Below, in pieces: positions 40,764-49,950 of a stretch of DNA of 64,000 nucleotides. Positions within the stretch are counted from its first letter, which is position 1. Each line of letters opens with the position of its first letter. This DNA comes from Microbacterium oleivorans (lineage in GTDB: Bacteria > Actinomycetota > Actinomycetes > Actinomycetales > Microbacteriaceae): NCBI RefSeq assembly GCF_001691565.1, contig NZ_MAYO01000003.1, positions 1,883,549 to 1,947,548 on the forward strand. The letters run 5' to 3'. The position numbers and the translations under genes were made by a program. Below the pieces are notes generated by a model, which had not been told where the DNA came from, did no database searches, and was given only the letters and a program-made list of their open reading frames with translations.

Positions 40764-41198
40764 GTGGACGCACGCGCGGACGAACCGGCACCCGGGGACT
40801 ACGCGGAATCGCGCCTCATCGCGATCCCCGACGATCCGACGACGGATGCCCCCGGTTTCGCCGCGCTGCACCCCAGCCCCGAATGGTGGTTGGCTCTCCC
40901 CGCCGGCTCTCGGCTCGTCGGCCTCGTCGTCTCGCGCCCCGATATGCCGAGCGTCGTCGCGCAGCGTGAGGCGCTCGCGCAGTTCGGCGTGCCGATCGAT
41001 GGTTTCCGGCATCCGGCCCCCGACATCGGGGAGACGTGGGAGGAACGACTCACGCGCCTGTTCGGACGCCTCGGCGCCGGAGACGTGCTCGTCGTCACCG
41101 ACGTGAAGGCCCTCGGCCGCGACGCGCACGAAGAGACGCGTACGGTCGCGGAACTGCGCCGCCGGTCGGTCATCGTGAAGGTGCTCGACCGGGGCTGA
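40764..41198 (+). CDS. Stand-alone resolvase-like domain protein
   Basis: 144 aa from the GTG at 40764, with GGAGGAG 6-8 nt upstream. The region from residue ~46 resembles the catalytic domain of serine recombinases: LVGLVVSRPDMPSVVAQREAL parallels their N-terminal YxRVS...Q..L stretch, and VVTDVKALGRDAHEETRTV parallels LDRLGRS. No DNA-binding C-terminus is present, and it is unclear whether the catalytic Ser is kept. It may be a regulatory relic rather than an active recombinase. Confidence 0.6.
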   Translation: MDARADEPAPGDYAESRLIAIPDDPTTDAPGFAALHPSPEWWLALPAGSRLVGLVVSRPDMPSVVAQREALAQFGVPIDGFRHPAPDIGETWEERLTRLFGRLGAGDVLVVTDVKALGRDAHEETRTVAELRRRSVIVKVLDRG

Positions 41199-41207
41199 GT
41201 CCGCCCG

Positions 41208-42896
41208 TCAGGAGGTTGCGCAGATGCGGAGCGGGTCGCTCGTCGAGCCGTTCTCACGGCGCACACTGACATCGATGCAGACCTGGGTGTCGGTACCGAG
41301 GGGCACGGTGACGCTCGTCTCGCGCACGTTGGCGGCCGTCGCCTCACCGCCGTCGAGCCGGACCTGCTGCCAGAGGTAGGTGTCGCCCTCTTGCGGATCG
41401 GGGTTGATCCACCGGAACGTCGCCTTTCCGCCCCCGACCGAGCTCTCGCCCTCCGTCGGCGGCGCGATGAACTCCGCGACCGGATCCTGCGGGACCGGCG
41501 CGGCCGAGGGGGACGTCGACGGTGCAGCCTCCTCGGCGGGCGGTGTCAGAAGCGACGCGACGACGACGGCTCCCACCACGACGATTGCGACCACGGCGGC
41601 GGCGATCAGCCCGATCCACAGCCCCTTGCGCGACGGCGCCGGAGGGGCGGGAGCCGTCGCCTGCGGCGAGCCGGTGTCCGCCGGAGGCGACACCGGTGCC
41701 GTCGGCGCGGTGGCTGCGGGGATGCGCTGGGGGCCCCGCACGATCGTGCCCTCGTCAGCCGCGGTGGTGACCGGAGCCGACGGCGGGATCGCTGTCGGCG
41801 GGCGCAGCATGGTCGCATCCGAGCCGGTGTTCGTGCCCGTGTCGACCGGGGCCCACGCCGACGTGTCGCGGCGAGCCGTGGCATCCACTCCCGTCCCGAG
41901 ACCGGCCGCGAGAGCGGAACGCTCCCACGTGGGGCCCGCAGCGGGCGCCGTGTGAGGATCGATGCTGACGATGCCGCGGACGCGGGTGAGCTCGCCCTCT
42001 TCCTCCTCGTCCTCGACGGGCGGAGCATCGTCGAGGATGTCGATCGGCGTGACCGAGTGTGCCAGCTCGATCTGCACCTTCTGCAGCGCACGAGCGAAGG
42101 CGACGGCGGATTCGTACCGGTCGCCCGGCCGCTTCGACATGGACCGTTCGAGCACCTGGAACAGCGACACGGGTACGTCCGCGCGTTCGAGGCGCGCGAG
42201 CGGCTCCGACTCGATTCGGCGGATCAGATCCGCGCCGCCATTGCGCCCTCCCGGCACTTCGAACGGCGAGCGACCGGCCAGCAGGTTGTAGACGGTCGCA
42301 CCCAGGGCCCAGACATCAGAGCGCACGGTGAAGTCCGGCGCATCGGCGAACGACTCCGGCGGGGACCACGGGATCGACATGCCCGCTGACGGGTCGGTCC
42401 CCTCGGCCGTCGTCGCGATGCCGAAGTCGGTGAGCGCGGGACGGTTGTACTCCGTGACGAGGATGTTCGCCGGTTTGATGTCGCGGTGGAGGATGCCGGC
42501 TCGGTGGGCCGTCTCGACGGCTGCGGCGACCTGGATGCCGACGCGCAGCGACTCGGCGACCGAGATGGGCGCCGAACGGGCACGCACCTGCAGGTTCGGC
42601 TTGGAGCAGTACTCCATCACCAGGTACGACCGGCCGTCGTCCGAGACGCCCGCCTGGTAGATCGTGACGATGGCGGGATGCGTCGACAGCATCGCCATGA
42701 CGTTGGCCTCGGCCTGGAACTGCTCGGCCACGCCGCTGGTCATCTTGTCGGCGAGGAGGACCTTGACCGCGACGCGGCGACGCGGCAGCGCCTGCTCGTA
42801 CAGGTACACGTCGGCGAAACCGCCGGAGCCGAGCACCTGGACGTAGGAGAAGCCGGGGAGTTGCGGCGGCGGCGCGGGGGCGCGCTTGGAGCTCAC
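41208..42896 (-). CDS. Serine/threonine protein kinase with extracellular sensor domain
   Basis: 562 aa. The kinase core (about 15-275) shows GSGGFADVY, the catalytic VAVKVL Lys, HRDIKPANIL and TDFGIATT; the activation segment reads PWSPPESF where most kinases have xxAPE. A Pro/Thr-rich juxtamembrane region (about 290-420), one membrane helix (about 427-449) and a ~100-residue extracellular domain (from FIAPPTEGESSV, FN3-like) with two Cys follow. It is last in an operon with PP2C and FHA genes, so the phosphatase and FHA proteins are probable partners. Confidence 0.92.
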   Translation of the reverse strand: MSSKRAPAPPPQLPGFSYVQVLGSGGFADVYLYEQALPRRRVAVKVLLADKMTSGVAEQFQAEANVMAMLSTHPAIVTIYQAGVSDDGRSYLVMEYCSKPNLQVRARSAPISVAESLRVGIQVAAAVETAHRAGILHRDIKPANILVTEYNRPALTDFGIATTAEGTDPSAGMSIPWSPPESFADAPDFTVRSDVWALGATVYNLLAGRSPFEVPGGRNGGADLIRRIESEPLARLERADVPVSLFQVLERSMSKRPGDRYESAVAFARALQKVQIELAHSVTPIDILDDAPPVEDEEEEGELTRVRGIVSIDPHTAPAAGPTWERSALAAGLGTGVDATARRDTSAWAPVDTGTNTGSDATMLRPPTAIPPSAPVTTAADEGTIVRGPQRIPAATAPTAPVSPPADTGSPQATAPAPPAPSRKGLWIGLIAAAVVAIVVVGAVVVASLLTPPAEEAAPSTSPSAAPVPQDPVAEFIAPPTEGESSVGGGKATFRWINPDPQEGDTYLWQQVRLDGGEATAANVRETSVTVPLGTDTQVCIDVSVRRENGSTSDPLRICATS

Positions 42897-44398
42897 GGAA
42901 GATCCTCGAAGGTGAGGGTGACGCCGTCGCCGAGATCGAGCACGTCGGCATCGATCACCATGGTCGGCTCGTTCGGGTGGAGGCGGACGGGATCGTGTCC
43001 GCCGCGCAGGAGGACGGTTCCGTTCGTGCTCGCCAGGTCCACGGCGAGCACGTGCTCGCCCTCGGCGCGGATCTCGACGTGATTGCGGGAGATGTCGTGC
43101 TGCGGGCCGTCGACGGCGACCAGCGTGGGCAGATCGTTCTCGGCGGGGCGGGTCGAGCGCGGGCGGCGCCCGACGATGACGGTGCGTTCCAGCTCGACGA
43201 CGCGCCCGTCGGCGAGGCGGATGCGTCCGCGGGACGGACTGCGCGGCGGAACGTCCTCGATCGAGTCGTACGAGGTGGATGCCGCGCGCATCGCGCGGGC
43301 CTCGGCGACCGAGACCGTCGCACCGTCGTGATCGCCGAGCGGTGCGGCGCCGGGTGGATCGTTCGGCAGCGGAGGCAGCGGAGGGACGGGGGGCGCGCTG
43401 AGGTGCGGCGGCACGAACGGCGGGAGAGCGGGCACGGGCGCGGTTCCCTTCGCGGCGGTGCGCGGGCTCGCGATCGTCGCGCCCAGCTCGGGGTCGTCAT
43501 CGACGCCGGAGATGGTCTCGGAGTGGTCGGCCGGGCTGTACGGCGCCGGCTCGGGCAGCGGGGTCGACACCGGCGATCCGCCGAGGGTGTGCAGGGGCGG
43601 CACGCCGGTGACGAGGCCGGGCGGCGACGAGGCAGGTGCCGGCTCGGGGGCGGGGTTCTCCGCCCGACTCCGGGGTGAGGCGATGGTCTCGCCGAGCTCG
43701 TCCGCGGCAGCGTCTGCCGGGGCGGACGGCCCCTCCGGTGCGGGGTCGGACTCCGACTCGGCAGCAGGCTCCGGGGCGGGCTCCGGCCCCTGCTCCTGCT
43801 CGATGGCGGGCTCGGGCTCCGGCTCGGTGGCGGGCGCGGGCTCGGGCTCCGGCTCGACGGCAGGCGCGGGCTCGGGCTCCGGCTCGACGGCAGGCGCGGG
43901 CTGAGCGGCGGACGCTGCCGGCGCCGCGGCGGGCGTCGGAGCGTCACCTCCGCTCAGGTCGAAGACGACCTCGGCCGCAGGGACGACGCCCGATTCGATC
44001 GGCAGCAGGTCGGCATCCGTCCCCGTGCCGAGGTCGACGCTCACCCGCACGACGCCGGGGAGGAATCGTTCGGTCCAGGTCGCGACGCCGTCGCCGGAGA
44101 CGGCGTGGGTACCGTCCGCCGTCTCGACCACGAGCGTCACCGGGCCGCGGACGGCGACCCGGACGCCATCGCCCTCGGCGACGGCGAGCCCGAAGGGCGG
44201 GATCGCGGCGAGCGAGGTCCCGAACGCGCCGGTGAGCGACTCGAGGACGGCGCCGATGCCGCCGGTGTCCAGGCGACGCCAGACGCCCTCGACCGCGTGC
44301 GGCGTGACCGCCGGCGGCAGGACGGCGAGCGCGGATCCGGTCACCGCGGCACGCCACGCCTCGGCGTTGCCGTCAGGCCGGTATCGCACAGAGCGCAT
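42893..44398 (-). CDS. FHA-domain protein with Pro/Glu repeat region
   Basis: 501 aa. The N-terminal ~170 residues form an unassigned beta-rich domain. A Pro/Glu/Ala-rich region (about 170-250) holds tandem EPEPEPAPAV repeats. A Pro-rich linker leads to a C-terminal FHA domain (about 400-500) with the phosphothreonine-binding pattern IVGRRP...DISRNHVEI...DLASTNGT. It overlaps the kinase gene by 4 nt and the phosphatase gene by 1 nt. FHA domains bind phosphothreonine, so this is a likely substrate or adaptor of the kinase. Confidence 0.87.
   Translation of the reverse strand: MRSVRYRPDGNAEAWRAAVTGSALAVLPPAVTPHAVEGVWRRLDTGGIGAVLESLTGAFGTSLAAIPPFGLAVAEGDGVRVAVRGPVTLVVETADGTHAVSGDGVATWTERFLPGVVRVSVDLGTGTDADLLPIESGVVPAAEVVFDLSGGDAPTPAAAPAASAAQPAPAVEPEPEPAPAVEPEPEPAPATEPEPEPAIEQEQGPEPAPEPAAESESDPAPEGPSAPADAAADELGETIASPRSRAENPAPEPAPASSPPGLVTGVPPLHTLGGSPVSTPLPEPAPYSPADHSETISGVDDDPELGATIASPRTAAKGTAPVPALPPFVPPHLSAPPVPPLPPLPNDPPGAAPLGDHDGATVSVAEARAMRAASTSYDSIEDVPPRSPSRGRIRLADGRVVELERTVIVGRRPRSTRPAENDLPTLVAVDGPQHDISRNHVEIRAEGEHVLAVDLASTNGTVLLRGGHDPVRLHPNEPTMVIDADVLDLGDGVTLTFEDLP
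43811..43900 (-). repeat. Three tandem 30-bp in-frame repeats in the FHA gene
   Basis: Units 43811-43840, 43841-43870 and 43871-43900; the last two are identical and the first differs by a few bases. They encode EPEPAPAVEP-type decapeptides. A coding minisatellite that may vary in copy number. Confidence 0.85.
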
Positions 44399-45219
44399 CA
44401 GGCGTCTCCTCCTGCCGCTGCACGCGGCCGTGTGTCCTCGTCGGCGGGCGACACGCCCCCCGCGGGCGATGTGTCGTATGCATCATCATCCTGCCCTGAC
44501 ACGCGGACGGCATCGACCACGACAGCGGTGATGTTGTCGCGGCCGCCGTGGAGCATCGCCTCGTGGACGAGACGGGTCGCCGCTTCTGCGGGGTCGCTCA
44601 CATCCCGCAGGATGCCGCTGATCCGCTCCTCGGGCACCTCACCCGACAGGCCGTCCGAGCAGATCAGCATGCGGTCCCCGGGCTCAGCCGCGATCAGCCA
44701 GAAGTCGGCCTCGCCTCCGCTGCCGGCGCCGATGGCTCGGGTGATCTCGTTGCGTCGCGAATCCCGCCCGGCCGCTTCGCCGGTCAACTCTCCCGCGTCG
44801 ATGAGCTCCTGGACGACGGAATGGTCGACGCTGATCTGCTCGAGCTCGCCCTCGGCGTACCGATACGTGCGCGAATCGCCCACGTTGATCGTGAGCCAGT
44901 AGCCGTGTCCGCCCACCTCGGTGACCGCGACGCCGGTGAGCGTCGTACCGGCCGCACGTGTCTCATGGCTGATGCGGAGCACGGCGGCGCGTGCGCGGGT
45001 GAGTGCCTCCCGCATCCCTTCGATGCCGACCGAGTCGCGGCCGACGAGGGTCCGGAACTCGGCGACGACGGCCGAGCTCGCCGCGGCCCCGGCGTCATGG
45101 CCGCCCATGCCGTCGGCGACGAGGAAGAGCGGATACTCCGCGAGATGCGAATCCTCGTTGACGCGTCGGCGCAGGCCCGGATGCGTCGCTGCGCCGACCG
45201 CCACGTCGATGGCGATCAC
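44398..45219 (-). CDS. PP2C-family Ser/Thr protein phosphatase
   Basis: 273 aa. Metal-binding and core motifs are clear: RRVNEDSHLAE, VADGMGGHDAGAAAS, TLTGVAV, VNVGDSRTYR (here INVGDSRTYRYA), LICSDGLSGEV and GGRDNITAVVVD. It dephosphorylates the kinase and its targets (PstP-like). Neighbouring genes overlap it by 1 nt and 4 nt, so it is coupled with the two FHA proteins. Confidence 0.94.
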   Translation of the reverse strand: MIAIDVAVGAATHPGLRRRVNEDSHLAEYPLFLVADGMGGHDAGAAASSAVVAEFRTLVGRDSVGIEGMREALTRARAAVLRISHETRAAGTTLTGVAVTEVGGHGYWLTINVGDSRTYRYAEGELEQISVDHSVVQELIDAGELTGEAAGRDSRRNEITRAIGAGSGGEADFWLIAAEPGDRMLICSDGLSGEVPEERISGILRDVSDPAEAATRLVHEAMLHGGRDNITAVVVDAVRVSGQDDDAYDTSPAGGVSPADEDTRPRAAAGGDA

Positions 45220-46292
45220 CGGGCGCTCTCCACGGTCAGGCTGCGATCGCCGAGCTCGAGCACGTCGCCCGACCAGATGCGGGCCGGTTCTCCCGGGGCG
45301 AGTCGCTGCGGCTGGCCGCCGCGGACGATCACGACCCCGTTGAGCGAGTGCCGGTCGACGATCCAGGAGCCCGTCGCGTCGACTCCTATCTCGAAATGGG
45401 TCTTCGACATCGAGAGCGTCTCGTCGCGCACGGCGACGCTGCGACGGCCCTCCTGCTGACCGGGTCCGCGTCCGAAGAGGCTCGGCTCGTACACATTGTG
45501 GCGCGTGCCGTCATCCCAGCGGAGGATCGCGATGACCGGCGGGACGGCGTGCTCCACCGCGTCGGGTTGTCCGTCGCGGTGCGGAAGCCCGGGGACGGTC
45601 GAGATGACGTCCACCGGCAGGGTCCGCGGGATGCGTCGGCTCGACGGCGGGGATGCCGGGGCCCACGCGGGCGCGGCCAGGGGGGCGCCCTGCGGGGCGG
45701 GCGTTGCCGCGGCGGGCGCGGCTGGGGCGGGCGTTGCCACCGGAGCGGGCGCGACCGCCGGTGCGGACGCAACCGCGAGCGCAGGCTCCGGCGCGACGAC
45801 CGGAGCCGGCGCGACGACGGGAGCGGAAGGCGGAGCAGCCTCGACCCGCTCGCGCCGTTCCGCGCGCGCGGCGTCGACCATGACGGCGCCCGAGGCGACG
45901 TCGTGCCACCCGCGCCGCCACCGGGACGGGTCGAACAGCGGCGAGAACAGCCCGACGATGACGCTGCTGGTCAGACCCCAGACGAGGTTCCGCCCGAGAG
46001 CCCGTCCGAAACCGAGATCGGCGTCGTCCGCGGCGTGGGCCAGCCGAAGCCCCATGACTCTCATACCGAGCGAGCCGCGTCCGCCCTGCATCGTCGTATG
46101 GACGAGGAACCACGCGACCGCAGCGAGGGCGACCGCGGGAGCGAGCGCGAGGACCGCCAGCGCGCCGCCCGCGAGCACCGACACGGTCACGACCGCGCCC
46201 GAGACGAGCGCGACGACGACTCCGCCTGCGACGGAATCGATGACGACGGCGAGGATGCGGTGAGGCATCGTCGCCGGACGGCGCTCCGTCAT
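45216..46292 (-). CDS. RDD-family membrane protein with C-terminal FHA domain
   Basis: 358 aa from the ATG at 46290-46292, whose ATGA overlaps the stop of the transglutaminase gene; a longer frame to 46331 is less likely. An N-terminal RDD domain with three or so hydrophobic segments (MPHRILAVVIDSVAGG, GALAVLALAPAVALAAVAWF) is followed by an Ala/Pro-rich linker (about 150-230) and a C-terminal FHA domain (LFGRGP...SKTHFEIGVD...DRHSLNGVVI). Probably a membrane scaffold that binds phosphorylated partners. Confidence 0.87.
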   Translation of the reverse strand: MTERRPATMPHRILAVVIDSVAGGVVVALVSGAVVTVSVLAGGALAVLALAPAVALAAVAWFLVHTTMQGGRGSLGMRVMGLRLAHAADDADLGFGRALGRNLVWGLTSSVIVGLFSPLFDPSRWRRGWHDVASGAVMVDAARAERRERVEAAPPSAPVVAPAPVVAPEPALAVASAPAVAPAPVATPAPAAPAAATPAPQGAPLAAPAWAPASPPSSRRIPRTLPVDVISTVPGLPHRDGQPDAVEHAVPPVIAILRWDDGTRHNVYEPSLFGRGPGQQEGRRSVAVRDETLSMSKTHFEIGVDATGSWIVDRHSLNGVVIVRGGQPQRLAPGEPARIWSGDVLELGDRSLTVESAR

Positions 46293-48625
46293 CTCCGACG
46301 CGTCCGGATCAACGTCGAGAGACTCGCCCACAGATTCGTCCGGTCGCGTCGCAGCGATCGCAGACTCAGCCGCGCTCGGAGGCGCTGCCAGAAGGTCGCT
46401 CCCCCGGCCATGCCGGCGACGATCTCATCGACCTCGCGCCAGAAGGCATCGACGTCCTCGGGGCTGGGGTCGCCGGGACCGTAGACGTCGGCGTCTGCCC
46501 GATGCGCCAGGGTCGCGACGCGGCTGCCGTCGAACGTCTCACCGACGACCGCCGCACTCTCGGCACGCGTGGATCCGGGCGGGACGCTGACCCGATAGTC
46601 GACGGCGCGGTCGACGAGCTCGTCCCATCCACCGGACACGCGGTCCGCGGTGCGTTCCGCGTGCAGACGACGCGTGCGCCGGGCGGCTTTGATCCCGCCG
46701 ATCACGAGGAAGGGCGACAGGAGCAGAAGGATGCCGCCGAGGCCGACACCCGTCCACAGCAGAGCGGACAGCAACCATCCCAGATCGGAGTCGGGCTGCT
46801 CGTCCTGGTCGCGCTCCTCCGCCAGTGCCGGCGGGAGCTCCGCCGGCTCCTGAGCGGGCGGCGGCGGCTGCAGCACCTGCGGCTTGGGGTTCGCCCGCGG
46901 CTTCGTGTTCTGCTGGCTCGGCTCGTTGTCCTCGTCGGGGGTGGGGTCGAACGGCACCCAGCCGACGCCCTCGAACGCGATCTCCACCCAGGCGTGGATG
47001 TTCTCGCCCGTCGCGGTGAAGACGCCACCGGCATCCTTCTCACCCTGGTCGGGGTGCCAGCCCATGACGACGCGCGCGGGCATGCCGAGCTGGGTGGCCA
47101 TGAGCGCCATGGCGACGGCGTACTGCTCGTCGTCACCGATCATCTGTTCGTTCGAGACGAGCATCGAGATGCGCGCGGCACCGTGACCGGACGGAGAGTA
47201 CACGTCGCTGGCGAGACCGTGGCTGAAGTAACCGTCGGTCTTGAGGTACGTCTCGAGGGCGCGCGCCCGATCGATGGGACTCTCCGCATCCTCCGTCGCG
47301 TCCGACGCGATCTCGCTGAGAGCCTGCGGGATGCCGGACTGCTTGGGCATCTTCAGCGAGGCGAAGGGTGTGTCGGAGAGCTGCTCGTCCTTGATGACCG
47401 GGGGGACGATCGTGTCGATCGTGTACGCGTCACCCGATCGGACGCCTGCCGTGGTCACCGCCGTGCCGGTGCCGTCGTTGAAGTGGGCGCCCCGACGGAG
47501 GTCGGTCGCACGGGACCCGGTGAAGTCGATCTCGCGCGCGGCACCGACCGTCGGCAGCCAGACGCCCGAGAGGTTCTCGATGTCGACGCGGACCTTCGTG
47601 TCCGACCCCGTCGCCTGCGGCGACATGTTGGAGCGGATGGAGGTGAACGCGCTCGACGACCCTGCGCCGTCCTCGGCGACGTTGTAGACGACCCCGTCGT
47701 ACGAGTCCATCGTCGCCAGTCGCACGCGGCCGTCCTTCGGGAGGCCGGTGACGGTGAACAAGGGATCGGTCGTGTAGTCGCGGACGTACTTGCGCCAGGC
47801 CTGGAGCGGGCTCGCGTAGTCGCGGATGTCGAAGGGCGGGACGACGAAATCCCGGAGGATGTAGCGCTGCGTCGGGGGCGCGGCGGTCGCCGCCACCGCG
47901 GCACCCGCTCCCGTCGCGAGAGCGAGGACGACGCCACCCGAGATGAGGCGACGCAGCCGCGCGGCGCGCGACGCAGCCGCTCCCGGCGTCGCCGCTTCGA
48001 CAGCGGTGCGCTCCGGGCTCCACATCGTGCGCAGCGCGAGCCAGACGACGGCGACGACCACGAAGACCACGCCCTGGACGATCGGGGCCACGGTCTGCGC
48101 CGTCCCGAGGAGGATCTCACCGGCGATGTAGAGGGACGCGGGGATGAGAGCCCACGCCGCCCTCCGTAGTCGGAGCGCCAGCGATGCGGTGAGCACCGAC
48201 GCGGCGAGGGTCATGAGGAACGGCACGATCAGGTGGCCGTCACCGGGATCCACCGGCGGCACCGTGGTGAGCAGGTCCTTCCACGAGGTCACGACGCCGA
48301 CCGCGAGCTGGCGCCAGGTCTCGAGCGTCGGGACGACTCCGAGGAACGTGGTGTGGGGAAGGGCGAGCGCGCCGCCGAAGAGGAAGTACACCGCGACCGC
48401 GGCGCCCGTCAGGGTCAGGATCCCCCAGCGCCACCGCGTCCCGATCCACGCGAGCACGAGCCCCAGCAGAAGCGCGCCGATGGCCGCAACCAGGTAGCTC
48501 GCTCCGTCGAAGGTGGCGGCGAAGCCGATGATGCCCACCGTCAGGAGGAGGATCACGGCGCCGACGTCCGCGACGATACGGCGCCAGGTCATCCCCGGCA
48601 GCATCAGGAGGGCGAGACGGTTCAC
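46289..48625 (-). CDS. Membrane transglutaminase-like protein (DUF3488/TgpA type)
   Basis: 778 aa. A cluster of 6-7 hydrophobic helices fills residues 1-~240, followed by an exported domain with a transglutaminase core: ALMATQLGMPARVVMGWHPDQG, IHAWVEIAFEGVGWVPFDPTPDE holding His and Asp. The usual catalytic Cys position reads SNEQMIGDDEQYAVAMALM, so the Cys seems to be replaced by Glu. A C-terminal helix and cytoplasmic tail (DUF4129-like) complete it. TgpA-like proteins always lie with MoxR and DUF58 genes, as here. Confidence 0.88.
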   Translation of the reverse strand: MNRLALLMLPGMTWRRIVADVGAVILLLTVGIIGFAATFDGASYLVAAIGALLLGLVLAWIGTRWRWGILTLTGAAVAVYFLFGGALALPHTTFLGVVPTLETWRQLAVGVVTSWKDLLTTVPPVDPGDGHLIVPFLMTLAASVLTASLALRLRRAAWALIPASLYIAGEILLGTAQTVAPIVQGVVFVVVAVVWLALRTMWSPERTAVEAATPGAAASRAARLRRLISGGVVLALATGAGAAVAATAAPPTQRYILRDFVVPPFDIRDYASPLQAWRKYVRDYTTDPLFTVTGLPKDGRVRLATMDSYDGVVYNVAEDGAGSSSAFTSIRSNMSPQATGSDTKVRVDIENLSGVWLPTVGAAREIDFTGSRATDLRRGAHFNDGTGTAVTTAGVRSGDAYTIDTIVPPVIKDEQLSDTPFASLKMPKQSGIPQALSEIASDATEDAESPIDRARALETYLKTDGYFSHGLASDVYSPSGHGAARISMLVSNEQMIGDDEQYAVAMALMATQLGMPARVVMGWHPDQGEKDAGGVFTATGENIHAWVEIAFEGVGWVPFDPTPDEDNEPSQQNTKPRANPKPQVLQPPPPAQEPAELPPALAEERDQDEQPDSDLGWLLSALLWTGVGLGGILLLLSPFLVIGGIKAARRTRRLHAERTADRVSGGWDELVDRAVDYRVSVPPGSTRAESAAVVGETFDGSRVATLAHRADADVYGPGDPSPEDVDAFWREVDEIVAGMAGGATFWQRLRARLSLRSLRRDRTNLWASLSTLIRTRRR

Positions 48626-49950
48626 GAGAGTACCTTGCGGAGCGCGTTCGGGAGCTGGTCGAGATGCCCGAGAGCGACGACGTCGGCGTCGCCCACGCGG
48701 CGGAGGGCGGGGGATTCGAGGCGGCCGTCCGCGATCACCGCGATGGTGCGGACGCCGAACGGCACACGCGAGCAGGCCAACCGGATCTGACCCGCATCGA
48801 CGGTGGACCCGCAGATGAGGATGGCGACGGCGGCATCCGGTGAATGAGCGGCCAGGATGCCGGCAAGGGCGACGATCCCGCCGTCACGCGGCTTCGTGGT
48901 CTCGATCGCGGAGAGCGAGTCGAGGAAGCGGCGACCGGTCTCGGCCCGGATCTTGCCCTCGGAGGTCCGCACGTCGAGGGTGCGCGAATCGCGGAGCGCT
49001 CGCAGGCCGACCGACCCGGTGACCGAGATCGCCGTCTCGAACTCGTCGGCATCCCGGTACTCGCCGGGGTGGGTCGACAGCGCGACGACGAAGTGCGACC
49101 TGCGGGTCTGCTCGTACTCGCGGACCATGAGCGTGCCGGTGCGGGCCGTGGACTTCCAGTGGACGTGACGGAGGTCATCGCCGGGCTGGTAGTCGCGGAG
49201 GGCATGGAACGACACGTCGTCTCGGGCCAGGTGCTGGTCGGGCAGCCCCTCGAGGTCGCGCATCTGGCCGAGCGAGAGCCCTTCGAGCGGGAGCGTCCGC
49301 GGGTGGACGAAGAGGTCGACCGCCTGACGGCGATCGTGCGTCCGCTCGAAGAGTCCGAGCGGGTCGCCGCGGAGCACGCTGACGGGGCCGACGGAGAGGA
49401 CCGACCGGTGGGTCGTGGGGATCGCGAAGAGCTCCTCGTGCTCTTGACCCGCGTGCAGGCGCGGTACCTGGAACACACCCCGGCCGGATCCGACCGGCAG
49501 CACGATCTCGGACGGCAGCAGGGCGCGCGAGGTGCGGTTCGCCAGCTTCAGCGCGCCGACGGCCCGCTCCCCCACCACGACGCGGGTGCGCGTCAGGTCG
49601 AGGTCCACGTCGTACGCCGTGCGACCGAACAGGAAGCCGACGCACAGAAGCGCGAGGACGGTCGCGACGATCGCCGCGACGAAGGCTTCCTCCCACCCGA
49701 GCGTGAGCGCGGTGATCCACAGGACGATCGCGACGGCGATGACCACCCAGCCGGTGACCTGGATCACGCCGGCGACGACCGCGATCCGCGCTCCGACGCG
49801 ACGCCCCCACACCGCAGCGCCCTCGCGCAGCCTCTCGAAGCTCGTCGCCTGTCGCGGTGCGAACGCGGGAGCGTCGTCGGCGGTGTCCGCGGGCACGCCG
49901 GAGGGGCCGGGCGCGTCCGGCGCGGCGACCGTCTCCGGCGTCATCGTCAT
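48622..49950 (-). CDS. DUF58 domain-containing membrane protein
   Basis: 442 aa from the ATG at 49948-49950, overlapping the MoxR stop by 1 nt (TGATG). Two hydrophobic segments (about 55-105) precede a beta-rich region and the DUF58 signature with DLRHVHWKSTARTGTLMVREYE, then a VWA-like C-terminus. DUF58 proteins are partners of MoxR ATPases and are thought to act as adaptors in assembly of surface proteins or complexes. Confidence 0.92.
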   Translation of the reverse strand: MTMTPETVAAPDAPGPSGVPADTADDAPAFAPRQATSFERLREGAAVWGRRVGARIAVVAGVIQVTGWVVIAVAIVLWITALTLGWEEAFVAAIVATVLALLCVGFLFGRTAYDVDLDLTRTRVVVGERAVGALKLANRTSRALLPSEIVLPVGSGRGVFQVPRLHAGQEHEELFAIPTTHRSVLSVGPVSVLRGDPLGLFERTHDRRQAVDLFVHPRTLPLEGLSLGQMRDLEGLPDQHLARDDVSFHALRDYQPGDDLRHVHWKSTARTGTLMVREYEQTRRSHFVVALSTHPGEYRDADEFETAISVTGSVGLRALRDSRTLDVRTSEGKIRAETGRRFLDSLSAIETTKPRDGGIVALAGILAAHSPDAAVAILICGSTVDAGQIRLACSRVPFGVRTIAVIADGRLESPALRRVGDADVVALGHLDQLPNALRKVLS

